A DNA stretch of 64,000 nucleotides. Source: Flavobacteriales bacterium. GTDB lineage: Bacteria > Bacteroidota > Bacteroidia > Flavobacteriales_D > Sanyastnellaceae. How positions within the stretch are numbered: the stretch's first letter is position 1; each line of letters opens with the position of its first letter. A program made the position numbers and the translations under genes. The stretch covers positions 62,001 through 126,000 of the forward strand of contig JAIXWX010000034.1 of NCBI GenBank assembly GCA_027491075.1. The letters are read 5' to 3'. Shown here one piece after another: positions 43,689 to 52,790 of the stretch. The notes beneath the pieces were generated by a model that ran no database searches, was not told the origin of the DNA, and saw only the letters and a list, made by a program, of their open reading frames with translations.

Positions 43689-44431
43689 AGTACATACTCG
43701 TTTCATGCGGAATGTTGCTTGCTTCCTTGGGGCACGCTCAAATGAATGTAACCACCGTAGGCTTGCAGTTTAAACCCATGTTTACAAGTAAGTTTTTTGG
43801 AACTGGTCCTGAAACAGCCGAGAGCCGAGACTTGTCAGTTACCCTTACACCGCGATTCGGAATGAATATGGGAATGGTCATCAGAAGAGGACTTACCAAA
43901 AATTGGAGCTTTGAAACGGGTATTTGTTTCGTTCAGAGAAACTTCCAACTGGAATTCGATTATCCAGAATTGAATGAGGTTCAAACGTTGAACTTTCGAT
44001 TTATTGGATATGAGATTCCATTGCAAGGAATGATTTATGTGAGGTTGAGCGATAAACTTTTCATGAACGCAAGTGCTGGAATGAGCATCGATATGTATCC
44101 GACGGATATTGGAGGTCAAACGGATACAAGAAGGGACAGTATCAATTATGATTTCTTCATGGATACATTCCGAAGAAATTGGGTACAGATTTCTATTTTG
44201 GCCAATTATGGTTTTGAATACCGAACGAAAGACCAAGGGTATTTTTATATAGGAGGATCGTTTCACCGACCCTTTAGCAATATCGCAACTACTCAAGTGC
44301 GAATGGAAAGAGAAACGTTTCCAACAAGAGCGGAGTTCGAACTTTCTGGAACGTACTTAACGATAGATTTTCGCTACTTTTTTCACGAAGATCCAGAAAG
44401 AAAAAAGGCGAAAAAGAAAAAAACCGCCTAG
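43673..44431 (+). CDS. Outer-membrane beta-barrel (porin-like) protein
   Basis: A 252-residue exported protein with signal peptide (ILVSCGMLLASLGHAQ) followed by alternating beta strands of the outer membrane OmpA/PorT-like barrel type (FGMNMGMVIRRGLTKNW, YEIPLQGMIYVRLSDKL, DQGYFYIGGSFHRPF, TYLTIDFRYFF). The C-terminal aromatic strand is followed by a basic tail of Lys residues. Its start overlaps the nitroreductase gene by 16 bases, so it is probably cotranscribed. Cargo or ligand is unknown. Confidence 0.78.
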   Translation: MDRRIKYILVSCGMLLASLGHAQMNVTTVGLQFKPMFTSKFFGTGPETAESRDLSVTLTPRFGMNMGMVIRRGLTKNWSFETGICFVQRNFQLEFDYPELNEVQTLNFRFIGYEIPLQGMIYVRLSDKLFMNASAGMSIDMYPTDIGGQTDTRRDSINYDFFMDTFRRNWVQISILANYGFEYRTKDQGYFYIGGSFHRPFSNIATTQVRMERETFPTRAEFELSGTYLTIDFRYFFHEDPERKKAKKKKTA

Positions 44432-44447
44432 TAAAAACTAGACGGTT
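44422..44447. terminator. Hairpin between convergent genes
   Basis: AACCG C CTAGT AAAA ACTAG A CGGTT forms two paired blocks around one mismatch and an AAAA loop, with an A-run before and CTTTTCT after. It overlaps the stop codon of the barrel protein gene (44429-44431) and faces the yceI-type gene, so it serves both strands. Confidence 0.75.
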
Positions 44448-44479
44448 CTTTTCTCCTACCAAAACCTATAAATATCGTA

Positions 44480-45091
44480 TTACGCTTTCTTGTTTGCTAC
44501 TAAGTTAACAGTAAGACGCATGTTGTTGCTAATTGCTTTGTCACCTAAAGTGCCAAAGAAAGTTTCAGAACCGTATCGAACATCAAACTGTGAGCGATCT
44601 ACGTTCAGGGTTCCATTGATAGTGACATTGCTGTCCGTGCCGCCCACTTTTGCTGGGAAAGAAACATCTTTTGTAACGCCCTTGATGGTGAGTTTCCCAT
44701 TGATGGTATGCGTGTTGCCTGAGGCATCTTTAGTTGCACTCACAGACACTACTTCGAAATTGGCATCTGGAAACTTTGCCGTATTGAAGAAGTCCTCAGA
44801 CTTTAAGTGATTGATTAAGTTTGCATTCATGTCTTTGTCGGAAAGGTCGGTACAAGCGATGCCGTTCATATCTACCTTTACCTTACCTGTTGCGATGTTT
44901 CCGCCTTTTACAGTGACTTGACCACTTGAAACTCGGATGGTTCCGTCGTGTCCGCTTCCAGTGGCTTTTTCACCATGCCAACCAATACTGGAGGCTTTGT
45001 AATCTACATTGAATACACCATCTTTTAATTGGGCGATTGAAGCTGTTGCGCTAAATGCAATAACAGCTAAGGATAAAATGACTTTTTTCAT
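44480..45091 (-). CDS. YceI family protein
   Basis: A 203-residue exported protein (signal peptide to ASIAQ) with the YceI lipocalin-like barrel: VDYKASSIGWHGEKATGSGHDG, DMNANLINHLKSEDFFNTAKFPDANFE in two blocks, and TINGKLTIKGVTKDVSFP. YceI folds bind isoprenoid-like lipids, and members respond to acid or alkaline stress. It lies three bases behind a MarR-family gene and is probably autoregulated with it. Confidence 0.93.
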   Translation of the reverse strand: MKKVILSLAVIAFSATASIAQLKDGVFNVDYKASSIGWHGEKATGSGHDGTIRVSSGQVTVKGGNIATGKVKVDMNGIACTDLSDKDMNANLINHLKSEDFFNTAKFPDANFEVVSVSATKDASGNTHTINGKLTIKGVTKDVSFPAKVGGTDSNVTINGTLNVDRSQFDVRYGSETFFGTLGDKAISNNMRLTVNLVANKKA

Positions 45092-45094
45092 TGT

Positions 45095-45598
45095 TTATGG
45101 ATTTATTGTAATTGATTTATTGAATTGTAATTTGGAGCTTTCTCCTTGGGATTCTCGCATTTTGTCCAATAACGTATTGATCAATTCTGCTTCTTTAATA
45201 CTCAAGCCCTCTAAAGCCTTAGCGGCGTTTTTCATGGGCTCGTCTACCTCAGAGAGTAATTTCAAGCCGTTATTAGTTATCCTCACTTCAACCTGGCGTC
45301 TGTCATTAGAACATACAGAACGCTCTACTAGCTGCTTTTCTTGGAGTTTGTCTACTATTCGAGATGCATTACTGCTTCTGTCGACCATGCGTTCTATCAA
45401 ACAATTCACGGACAAAGGCTGGCCTTTTTGTCCTCTGAGAATTCGTAAGATGTTGAATTGTTGGATCGTGAGGTTATAGGGCTTTAATACATGCTGATGC
45501 GTCAAGCTCAGCCAGCTGGAGGTATAGATAATATTCACTGCTAGCTTATGATACTCGCTGGTAAACTTCGGTTGTTGTATGGCTTGCTCTATTCCCAT
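45095..45598 (-). CDS. MarR-family transcriptional regulator
   Basis: A 167-residue winged-helix repressor. KPYNLTIQQFNILRIL, GQKGQPLSVNCLIERM and SSNASRIVDKLQEKQLVERS supply the helix-turn-helix, and SNDRRQVEVRITNNG the beta wing, of the MarR fold. The start is ATG at 45598; seven extra codons upstream are unlikely. It is followed by the YceI gene after three bases, and a two-copy palindromic operator candidate lies 26-52 bases upstream of its ATG. I infer that it represses itself and yceI until a ligand or oxidant relieves it. Confidence 0.9.
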   Translation of the reverse strand: MGIEQAIQQPKFTSEYHKLAVNIIYTSSWLSLTHQHVLKPYNLTIQQFNILRILRGQKGQPLSVNCLIERMVDRSSNASRIVDKLQEKQLVERSVCSNDRRQVEVRITNNGLKLLSEVDEPMKNAAKALEGLSIKEAELINTLLDKMRESQGESSKLQFNKSITINP

Positions 45599-45623
45599 TT
45601 TAAATGAATCACAGGGCAAATAT

Positions 45624-45650
45624 ATGTAGATACATTTAATGTTGTTACAT
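45624..45650. promoter_or_regulatory. Tandem palindromic operator ATGTAGATACAT / ATGTTGTTACAT
   Basis: Two 12-base near-palindromes, ATGTAGATACAT (45624-45635) and ATGTTGTTACAT (45639-45650), identical at 10 of 12 positions, are separated by TTA and flanked by TAT and ATA. They share the half-site ATGT-N4-ACAT and a 15-base repeat period. The site is upstream of the MarR-YceI operon. Confidence 0.6.
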
Positions 45651-45811
45651 ATAAATTAAAAAAGGTGTTAAAAAATAGGTTTCGGTACCGAGGGCGAAAA
45701 ATGTGGTACAGGTGTGCACATGAATGGCATGAGATTGTAAAACTAAGTCATTGAAACTGAAACCAATTTGTTTGTTGGAGCGTATCAACGTTAAATTAAA
45801 ACTCAAAAGAC

Positions 45812-46336
45812 ATGAAGAGATTGGCAACCCTAGGTTTCTTCCTTGTTAGCTTGATGGTGTTCGCGCAGCCGCCAGAAGGAGAGATGTTCAATTTCTTCGG
45901 GAAGGTGACCAAAATGACCATTCAGGACTCAGTGGAGAAACCTTTGGATGGAGTTCTCGTAGAATTCTGGTCGAATGGCAAGTTGATAGGCAGCACCACT
46001 ACCGCTCAAAAGGGGAAGTACACATTAAACCTGCCCTTCCAAGTTTCTTATACAGTAATGTATAAGTCACAAGGCTTAGTGACGAAGCTCATTGAAGTGA
46101 ACGTAGAAAAGTTTTTTGACGAAGCGGAGAAGAACATGCTTAAGATGCAAATAGATGTAGCACTTTTTCGCAATGATGGTTTTGCGGACTTGGAATTTTT
46201 AAGCACCGAGCCTGTAGCGAAGGCAACTTACATTCCGCGCAAGAAAACGCTCGTTTGGGACGAGAAGTACCATCAATCAATGAAGAACAAGGTGGTAGAT
46301 GTATTAAAAAAGTACGATACAGCAGCTAAAAAATAG
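45812..46336 (+). CDS. Exported carboxypeptidase-regulatory-like protein, first of a tandem pair
   Basis: A 174-residue protein with signal peptide (to MVFAQ) and a beta-sandwich of the carboxypeptidase regulatory-like kind: FFGKVTKMTIQDSVEKPLDG, VEFWSNGKLIGSTTTAQKGKY, NLPFQVSYTV. The C-terminus is basic and helical (KNKVVDVLKKYDTAAKK). No catalytic residues. A paralog follows 20 bases downstream with the same layout, so the two are probably a duplicated pair in an operon. Role unknown. Confidence 0.72.
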   Translation: MKRLATLGFFLVSLMVFAQPPEGEMFNFFGKVTKMTIQDSVEKPLDGVLVEFWSNGKLIGSTTTAQKGKYTLNLPFQVSYTVMYKSQGLVTKLIEVNVEKFFDEAEKNMLKMQIDVALFRNDGFADLEFLSTEPVAKATYIPRKKTLVWDEKYHQSMKNKVVDVLKKYDTAAKK

Positions 46337-46356
46337 AACAACAAATACCGATTATC

Positions 46357-46878
46357 ATGAGAAATTTTTTAATAGCTATGGCGCTTCTTTTGGCTTTCCC
46401 ACTGTGGGCCAAAAAGCGAGAGTTGGCAGAAGATAAATTTATCCTCACGGGAAAAATTTATGAAATGGATATCTTCAACGAAACGGACAAAGAAGCAGGA
46501 GAGGTTCAGATTGTAATCTACCAGAATCGAGAAATTTATGTCTCATTTGTCGGAGCAAAAGGCAATTATGAGTTTGTCTTACCTATAGGACATGAGTATG
46601 AAGTATGGTTTGGGGGGAGCCAATATGTAAATAAGAAAGTCTATGTGGATGCTCGACCAATGAAGAAAAGAAAGAGCGGTTATGAATGCGTCATTGACAT
46701 TGGATTGTTTAAGCCAATAGCCAACTACGAATTTGCCTGTCTCATTGATCACTTCGTAAAAGTGAGATGGGATCAGGAGTATGCCCAACTTTTGCCAGAT
46801 TATGAATATTGCGATATAAAAGCCCGAGAACTACAAAAAGCCATTAAAAGAGCGAAAAAAGTAGGCGGTGGTTACTAA
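46357..46878 (+). CDS. Exported carboxypeptidase-regulatory-like protein, second of a tandem pair
   Basis: A 173-residue protein with signal peptide (to FPLWA) and the same fold as its upstream neighbour: ILTGKIYEMDIFNE, VQIVIYQNREIYVSFVGAKG, YEFVLPIGHEYEVWF. Shared arrangement of the glycine turn (KGKY / KGNY), the LP strand and a charged C-terminal helix shows tandem duplication with strong divergence. Cys in SGYECVIDI and YEFACLI are unique to this copy. Function unknown. Confidence 0.72.
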   Translation: MRNFLIAMALLLAFPLWAKKRELAEDKFILTGKIYEMDIFNETDKEAGEVQIVIYQNREIYVSFVGAKGNYEFVLPIGHEYEVWFGGSQYVNKKVYVDARPMKKRKSGYECVIDIGLFKPIANYEFACLIDHFVKVRWDQEYAQLLPDYEYCDIKARELQKAIKRAKKVGGGY

Positions 46879-46903
46879 TAAAGAATATACATCATAACTT
46901 CGC

Positions 46904-46937
46904 ATCCCGGATATCTAATATTCCGGGATTTTTATTT
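46904..46937 (+). terminator. Rho-independent terminator before the ABC transporter gene
   Basis: ATCCCGGA (46904-46911) pairs exactly with TCCGGGAT (46922-46929), followed by the T-rich TTTTATTTT. The only likely start codon of the next gene, a TTG, lies at the end of this T-tract. Confidence 0.75.
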
Positions 46938-48775
46938 TGGAAAAAGAAGAAAAGAAGAAAATTTCACTGTCGGCCTTGAGAAAATCTCTAGCCGTTTTTA
47001 AGTATTTGAAAAAGCACCAATGGCTATTTCTTACCGGTTTGCTTCTCTTGGTTATCTCGGGTTTGTTGGTCATTGTGATTACTGCCTTGTTGGGAAGACT
47101 CGTTAATCCCACAGGAAATAGTGAGCTTCCGGGTGGACAGCTTACTTCTGTTTTAGCAGAATATCTTCCCATCAATACCTCATGGGGAACAACAGGGGTT
47201 ACCTTATCTATTCTAGTGGCATTACTCATCATTCAAGGTGTGCTTTCCTTTTTTCGAGTATATATTTTTGCCTATGTCACTGAAAATGCGATGTATGATT
47301 TGCGAAAAGATGCATTTAATACTATCATTCGCTTGCCCATGCAGTTTTTTAATGAGCGTAGGGTAGGAGATCTCAGCAGTAGACTTTCTTCGGACATCAG
47401 CACCATTCAAGAAACGCTTACAGTTACATTGGCAGAGTTTATTCGGCAAACAGTGATTATTGTTGTGGGTATTGGTTGGTTGGTATCGTATTCGTATAAA
47501 CTGACCTTGGTGATGCTGGTTACGCTTCCTGTGATGATTGTTTTCATTGCGCTTTTTGGAAGATTTATTCGAAAGCTGGGAAAGGAAACACAGGATAAGG
47601 TAGCTGAAAGTAGCATTATTGTAAATGAGAGTTTCACTGGAATTGTTAACGTTAAAAGTTTCAATAACGAATCATTCGAGTCGCACCGCTATGAAAGAGG
47701 CATCGCTGCTATTCGAAAAGTGGCCATGAAAGGTGCAATCTGGAGGGGAGTATTCGGAACTTTTATTATCGTGTTTTTATTTGGAGCCTTGGGATTGGTA
47801 ATGGGAGTAGGTGCTTGGCTAAGAGACAGCGGGGAGTTGCCAGGAGAGGTTCTCAGTCAATTTATTTTTATCACTGGTTTAGTAGCAGGTAGTATCGGAG
47901 GCTTGGCGGCACAAATGGGTTCACTCAGTAGGTCATTGGGGGTAATCGAGAATGTTATGGAGATTCTGGACAACCACACTGAAGACATTCCAATTGAACA
48001 ATTGCCTTTGAAATCAAAATTGGATGGATCAATGGCTTTCAATAATGTGAATTTTCATTATGCTTCCCGACCAGATATTCAAGTTTTAAAAGATGTTTCT
48101 TTTGAAGTAAAACCAGGACAACAGATCGCTCTTGTGGGAAGCAGTGGATCTGGAAAATCTACTATCGCCTCGCTTTTACAGCAATTCTATAATCCACAGA
48201 GCGGAGAAATCTTATTCAACGGGAAATCCGCCTCCCAATTTACGCTGAGCGAACTAAGATCTCAGATGGCCTACGTACCTCAAGAGGTAATATTATTTGG
48301 AGGTACCATCAAAGAGAACATAGCCTATGGAAAGCCTGATGCCTCAGATAGTGAAATAGAAGAAGCTGCAAGAAAAGCCAATGCCCTTCAGTTTATTGAG
48401 GCGTTTCCTGAGAAAATGAATACAATCGTTGGGGAAAGAGGGATTCAACTTAGTGGGGGTCAAAGGCAGCGCATTGCTATTGCACGCGCCGTATTGAGAA
48501 ATCCGATCATCCTAATTTTGGATGAAGCAACCAGTGCGCTAGATAGTGAAAGCGAACAACTCGTTCAATCGGCATTGGATAATCTAATGAAAGGAAGAAC
48601 GTCCTTGGTCATAGCCCATCGATTATCTACCATCCGAAACGCAGACAGAATAATGGTCCTGGAACAAGGTCAGATTGTAGAGCAAGGCCCACACGATGAG
48701 CTCATTGCTCGTCAAGATGGAGTTTATAAAAGACTCACCGAGATCCAGTACCGCATAAATGAGGATTTGGCTTAA
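46937..48775 (+). CDS. MsbA/BmrA-like ABC exporter
   Basis: A 612-residue half-transporter: six-helix membrane domain (residues about 25-310) fused to an ATPase. Walker A GSSGSGKST, Q-loop YVPQEVILFGG, signature LSGGQRQRIAIARA, Walker B ILILDEATSALD and the switch histidine IAHRLSTI are all present, so it is active in outline and works as a homodimer. The class exports lipids or drugs. The start TTG 46937 directly follows a terminator T-run; the next choice in frame is TTG 46976. I find no cognate substrate evidence. Confidence 0.9.
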   Translation: MEKEEKKKISLSALRKSLAVFKYLKKHQWLFLTGLLLLVISGLLVIVITALLGRLVNPTGNSELPGGQLTSVLAEYLPINTSWGTTGVTLSILVALLIIQGVLSFFRVYIFAYVTENAMYDLRKDAFNTIIRLPMQFFNERRVGDLSSRLSSDISTIQETLTVTLAEFIRQTVIIVVGIGWLVSYSYKLTLVMLVTLPVMIVFIALFGRFIRKLGKETQDKVAESSIIVNESFTGIVNVKSFNNESFESHRYERGIAAIRKVAMKGAIWRGVFGTFIIVFLFGALGLVMGVGAWLRDSGELPGEVLSQFIFITGLVAGSIGGLAAQMGSLSRSLGVIENVMEILDNHTEDIPIEQLPLKSKLDGSMAFNNVNFHYASRPDIQVLKDVSFEVKPGQQIALVGSSGSGKSTIASLLQQFYNPQSGEILFNGKSASQFTLSELRSQMAYVPQEVILFGGTIKENIAYGKPDASDSEIEEAARKANALQFIEAFPEKMNTIVGERGIQLSGGQRQRIAIARAVLRNPIILILDEATSALDSESEQLVQSALDNLMKGRTSLVIAHRLSTIRNADRIMVLEQGQIVEQGPHDELIARQDGVYKRLTEIQYRINEDLA

Positions 48776-48828
48776 TATTCTTGTAAATTGCACCCCTGAA
48801 CCTTTTCCGAGACGCAGAGAAAGTAACC

Positions 48829-49917
48829 ATGAAGAAAAAAGCATTGATCACAGGTATTACCGGACAAGACGGGGCATACCTAGCAGAACTACTCCTTTCA
48901 AAAGGATATGAAGTACACGGTGTGAAAAGAAGAAGTTCTCTTTTTAACACGGATAGAATAGATCACTTGTATAAAGACCCACACGAGGTGGGTGTATCGA
49001 TGAAACTCCACTATGGAGATCTCACTGATTCTACAAACTTAATTCGATTGGTACAGGAAACAGAGCCGGATGAAATTTATAATCTAGCAGCTCAAAGCCA
49101 TGTTCACGTGAGTTTTGAAACCCCAGAATACACGGCAAACTCAGACGCTACCGGTACTTTACGATTGCTAGAGGCTATGCGCATTATAGGTCTAGAGAAA
49201 AAAACCAAGTTTTATCAAGCTTCGACCTCTGAGTTATACGGTAAAGTGCAAGAAGTGCCTCAATCCGAAACAACTCCATTTTACCCTAGAAGTCCATATG
49301 CCGTAGCAAAGCTTTATGCATTTTGGATTACGAAGAATTACAGAGAAGCTTATGGCATGTTTGCCTGCAATGGAATTCTATTCAACCACGAATCTCCATT
49401 GAGAGGTGAAACGTTTGTGACTCGTAAGATCACTCGCGGCGCTGCAAAAATTCATCTTGGGCTTCAGGAGAAAATTTTCTTAGGAAATCTGGATGCTCAG
49501 CGTGACTGGGGCCATGCAAAGGATTATGTAGAGGGCATGTGGGCGATGTTGCAGCAGGATGAGCCAGATGACTATGTATTGGCTACCGGTAAAACCTATA
49601 GTGTTAGGCATTTCTGCGATCTTGCTTTCGCTCATGTAGGTATAGAACTGGAGTGGAGTGGAGAAGGGGTTAACGAAAAAGGAATCAATAAAAAAACAGG
49701 GAAGGCGGTAATTGAAATAGATCCAAAATATTTCCGTCCTACAGAGGTAGAATTACTCATCGGAGATGCTTCTAAAGCGAAAAATAAACTGGGATGGGAG
49801 CCGAAAACAAGTCTGGAACAACTTGTGGCAGAGATGATGAAAGCGGATGTTGACTTGTTTACACGCGATCAATATCTTTTGGCGGGCGGACACAAGGTGA
49901 TGAATTATCATGAGTAA
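48829..49917 (+). CDS. gmd: GDP-mannose 4,6-dehydratase
   Basis: A 362-residue extended SDR that converts GDP-mannose to GDP-4-keto-6-deoxymannose, precursor of GDP-fucose and other deoxyhexoses. [17 protein letters not shown] is the NADP site, [18 protein letters not shown] the typical gmd loop, and the catalytic STSELYGKV and [14 protein letters not shown] (Tyr/Lys) are in place. [17 protein letters not shown] and the [13 protein letters not shown] block complete the signature. The GDP-fucose synthase gene that usually follows is not adjacent; the next gene is an acyltransferase. Product probably feeds surface glycan synthesis. Confidence 0.97.
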   Translation: MKKKALITGITGQDGAYLAELLLSKGYEVHGVKRRSSLFNTDRIDHLYKDPHEVGVSMKLHYGDLTDSTNLIRLVQETEPDEIYNLAAQSHVHVSFETPEYTANSDATGTLRLLEAMRIIGLEKKTKFYQASTSELYGKVQEVPQSETTPFYPRSPYAVAKLYAFWITKNYREAYGMFACNGILFNHESPLRGETFVTRKITRGAAKIHLGLQEKIFLGNLDAQRDWGHAKDYVEGMWAMLQQDEPDDYVLATGKTYSVRHFCDLAFAHVGIELEWSGEGVNEKGINKKTGKAVIEIDPKYFRPTEVELLIGDASKAKNKLGWEPKTSLEQLVAEMMKADVDLFTRDQYLLAGGHKVMNYHE

Positions 49918-49922
49918 TTGAA

Positions 49923-51224
49923 ATGTCATTGATTAAAAACGGAACTTTACTATATGCCGTATTGCGCCCGATCTTACGATCGGGTGCACGCATTTTTATG
50001 CGGAGAATTCACATTTCTGGAATGGAGAAATTCCCGCAAGACAAACCAGTGATCCTCATATCGAATCATCAGAACGCAATGCTCGACCCAGTTTTGCTTT
50101 GCGTATTTGCTCCCAAGCAATTGCATTGGCTTGCTAGAGCAGATGTCTTTAAAAATCCTTTGATTAAAAAAGTTTTGTTTAAGATAAATATGATGCCAGT
50201 GTACCGGGAACGGGATGGGGTCGAAAATTTAAGAGACGAGAACAACAAGGTTTTTGAAGAATGTTTTTCGAGACTTGGAAATGGTGCCGTAATTAGCCTC
50301 TTTCCCGAAGGCACGCATAGAGGAAGAAAGGAGTTAATACCGTTTAAGAAAGGTCTTGGAAGGCTTGCTACGGGAGCTCTGGAGAGTAAAAAAATATCTC
50401 CAGATTTGTGCATTCTTCCAGTTGGATTGGACTATTCGAGCTACTATGATTTTGGTCCGGAGCTCTTGATAAAAGTGGGAGATCCCATTCGGGTTATAGA
50501 TTTCTACACCGAAGAGAACTCGCTCTCTTCGGCCAATGATATCTTGTTAGAGAGTGCATCCGCTTTAAATAATCTAATGATAAACATTATAGGAGACGAG
50601 TGGTATGACGAAATGATTGCGCTTCGGGATATTTGTTTTGTAGCATCTGGAGAAAGTAGATTGGATAAACAGTTCGACTTTTATAGAGCATTTACTGAGA
50701 ATGCCCGAAATGGGTTTATGCAACAGCATCAATCGGACATTGAGGTGTATTTGAAGGGAGTTACGAGATACGCTCTAGATGAAAGAGAATCTTCTGTTGA
50801 TTCGACAGAACAATTTTTAAGACTGTCTCTTCTCGCTTTATTCCTTCCAGTATATCTTTTAGGAAGAACTTTCTATTTTCCAATAGAGCGCCTGATCAAT
50901 GGCTTTGTTCGAAAGAATGTAAAGGATCCGCTTTTTTATAACTCCATAAGATTGGCTTTTTGGACCATACTTGGTCCTATCTATACGGTGGTTGCAGTGT
51001 CAATAATTGGTATAATCGCGTCATGGACTTTAAAGAATACCTTTATTATAATTGCACTAGTAATGTTGTCAGGACGAATTGCATTGGAGTGGGTCAGATT
51101 GTTACAAAGGTGCAGAAATGCTAATAAGTGGTTGAAGTTTGTAACCTCGAAGAGCGAAGAAGCGAACCAATGGATAAGTGCTCGCACCAACATTCTTAAC
51201 GCATTATGTTCCTTTAAGAAATAA
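49923..51224 (+). CDS. PlsC-type 1-acyl-glycerol-phosphate acyltransferase
   Basis: A 433-residue membrane-associated acyltransferase. The catalytic HX4D motif is ISNHQNAMLDP and FPEGTHRGRKELIPFKKG is the second PlsC block. The C-terminal half holds two or three membrane helices (about 290-308, 344-365, 368-385), longer than minimal PlsC. It follows gmd after five bases and precedes the VOC gene by five bases, so all three may be one operon. It probably acylates lysophosphatidate or another lipid; substrate not certain. Confidence 0.88.
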   Translation: MSLIKNGTLLYAVLRPILRSGARIFMRRIHISGMEKFPQDKPVILISNHQNAMLDPVLLCVFAPKQLHWLARADVFKNPLIKKVLFKINMMPVYRERDGVENLRDENNKVFEECFSRLGNGAVISLFPEGTHRGRKELIPFKKGLGRLATGALESKKISPDLCILPVGLDYSSYYDFGPELLIKVGDPIRVIDFYTEENSLSSANDILLESASALNNLMINIIGDEWYDEMIALRDICFVASGESRLDKQFDFYRAFTENARNGFMQQHQSDIEVYLKGVTRYALDERESSVDSTEQFLRLSLLALFLPVYLLGRTFYFPIERLINGFVRKNVKDPLFYNSIRLAFWTILGPIYTVVAVSIIGIIASWTLKNTFIIIALVMLSGRIALEWVRLLQRCRNANKWLKFVTSKSEEANQWISARTNILNALCSFKK

Positions 51225-51229
51225 TTTTC

Positions 51230-52288
51230 ATGTTTAAAAGAATCAATGGCTTACAGCACATCGGAGTTGCAGTGAGTAATATGGACGCTTCACTGCGCTT
51301 TTACAGGAAGTTTTTTGGATTAAACATTCCTTTTTTTGACTCTGTGGCCGAAGCTCCTTTGATGCGCTATTACTGCAATGGTGAAACCATTACGAAAAGA
51401 GCGAGCATGATTATGAATTTGCAAGGCGGTTGTGCAATTGAAGTTATTTCCCCAACTTCATTTCAAGCCAAGAAGGCAAAATTTGAATGGGGTGTTGGAG
51501 ATCTTGGAATAACTATCACACAAGTGAAATGTAAAGATATCCGCGCCTCTCATGAATTTTGTAAGGCTCATCAGGCACCAGGTCTCTCTGATATTGCAAT
51601 GGATCCAGAGGGAAGGCCAACATTTTATATGAAGGATTTGGATGGAAATATGTGGCAGTTTCTTCAAGGAACCCAATGGTATACTAGAAACGAGCATCAC
51701 AGCGGCGGGGTGGTAGGTTGCAGTACAGGGGTGAGAGATATGGAAAAGGCATTCAAGCTTTATAAGGAAATTCTTGGCTTTGATGAAGTGATTTACGATG
51801 TCACAGGTACATTTGAAGATTGGAACAATCTTCAAGAAGGCCAAGGTAAATACAGAAGGGTACGCCTCTCACAAAGCGCACAACCAGGTGGTGGTTTTGC
51901 TAAAGTCACCGGTAAAACTTACATTGAACTTATTCAAGCTTTGGATCGAGAACCTAAGTTCATATTTGAAGACAGAATTTGGGGAGACTTGGGCTTTGCG
52001 CACATCGGTTTTGATGTCAAGGGAATGAGCGAATTAGGTAAGGACTTGGAAGAAAACGGATACGGCTTCACCTGCGACAGCAATGACGCGCTCAGCATGG
52101 GCAATACAAAAGTACATTGCACATATATTCATGACGATGATCGTACTTTAATAGAGATGATCGAGGTTTACAAAGTACCGATCATTGAGAAGTGGGGCGT
52201 TTTCTTAAATGTAGAAAAACGCGATCCTTTGAAACCGCTGCCCGATTTCATGCTCAAGGCATTGCGATTTAGCAGAATTAAAGATTGA
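51230..52288 (+). CDS. Two-domain VOC (glyoxalase/dioxygenase) family protein
   Basis: A 352-residue protein with two tandem vicinal-oxygen-chelate units: the first begins LQHIGVAVSNMDASLRFYRK, the second GGVVGCSTGVRDMEKAFKLY and closes with LGFAHIGFDVKGM and TLIEMIEVYK. Metal ligands His/Glu seem kept at IGVAV... and the IELIQ/IEMIEV Glu positions. Members include extradiol dioxygenases and isomerases; the reaction cannot be told here. Cotranscribed with the acyltransferase. Confidence 0.8.
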   Translation: MFKRINGLQHIGVAVSNMDASLRFYRKFFGLNIPFFDSVAEAPLMRYYCNGETITKRASMIMNLQGGCAIEVISPTSFQAKKAKFEWGVGDLGITITQVKCKDIRASHEFCKAHQAPGLSDIAMDPEGRPTFYMKDLDGNMWQFLQGTQWYTRNEHHSGGVVGCSTGVRDMEKAFKLYKEILGFDEVIYDVTGTFEDWNNLQEGQGKYRRVRLSQSAQPGGGFAKVTGKTYIELIQALDREPKFIFEDRIWGDLGFAHIGFDVKGMSELGKDLEENGYGFTCDSNDALSMGNTKVHCTYIHDDDRTLIEMIEVYKVPIIEKWGVFLNVEKRDPLKPLPDFMLKALRFSRIKD

Positions 52289-52307
52289 TGATTTCCTGAG
52301 CAATTTT

Positions 52308-52742
52308 TTAATTATCGTAGTAAGTGAAATCGTCCACGATCTTTCCATTTTCAATGGTGAATATGGTGCAAATGGGAAGTGAGAATTTACTTCCATCTTC
52401 TGATGTTCCTGTGCTCACAAACTCTACGATTACATGCTTGTCTCCACTGGTATAGAGGTGGACAATTTCATCTCTAATATCTGGAAATACGGTTTGTAGG
52501 TTTTGATATTTTGACTCGATTTGTTCCTTTGTTTGAGACACGGGCACTTGTCCTAAAGATGGATCTAAGAAAAGTGCTTTGTCTGCATATATGGCTGAAT
52601 AAGCCTTCCAGTCGTGATCGTTGAAATGACGAAAGAGTTCTTCGATGAGTTTTTTGTTTTGTTCCTCCTTAGCAGAAAGGCCATTTAAACAAGATGTGAG
52701 CCCTAGAGAGGCAATTAAAAGAGCAGATAGAATGGTCTTCAT
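52308..52742 (-). CDS. SnoaL/NTF2-like lipoprotein
   Basis: A 144-residue lipoprotein (lipobox LTSC18) with an NTF2-like cone: NKKLIEELFRHFNDHDWKAY, EQIESKYQNLQTVFPDIRDE, HVIVEFVSTGTSEDG and ICTIFTIENGKIVDDFTYYD. The fold hosts many enzymes and binding proteins and gives no specific role. It is convergent with the VOC gene. Confidence 0.83.
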   Translation of the reverse strand: MKTILSALLIASLGLTSCLNGLSAKEEQNKKLIEELFRHFNDHDWKAYSAIYADKALFLDPSLGQVPVSQTKEQIESKYQNLQTVFPDIRDEIVHLYTSGDKHVIVEFVSTGTSEDGSKFSLPICTIFTIENGKIVDDFTYYDN

Positions 52743-52790
52743 ACGAGTAGTATCCGGTGGTGACGAAGGTAAATAAAAACCTCGAATTTG

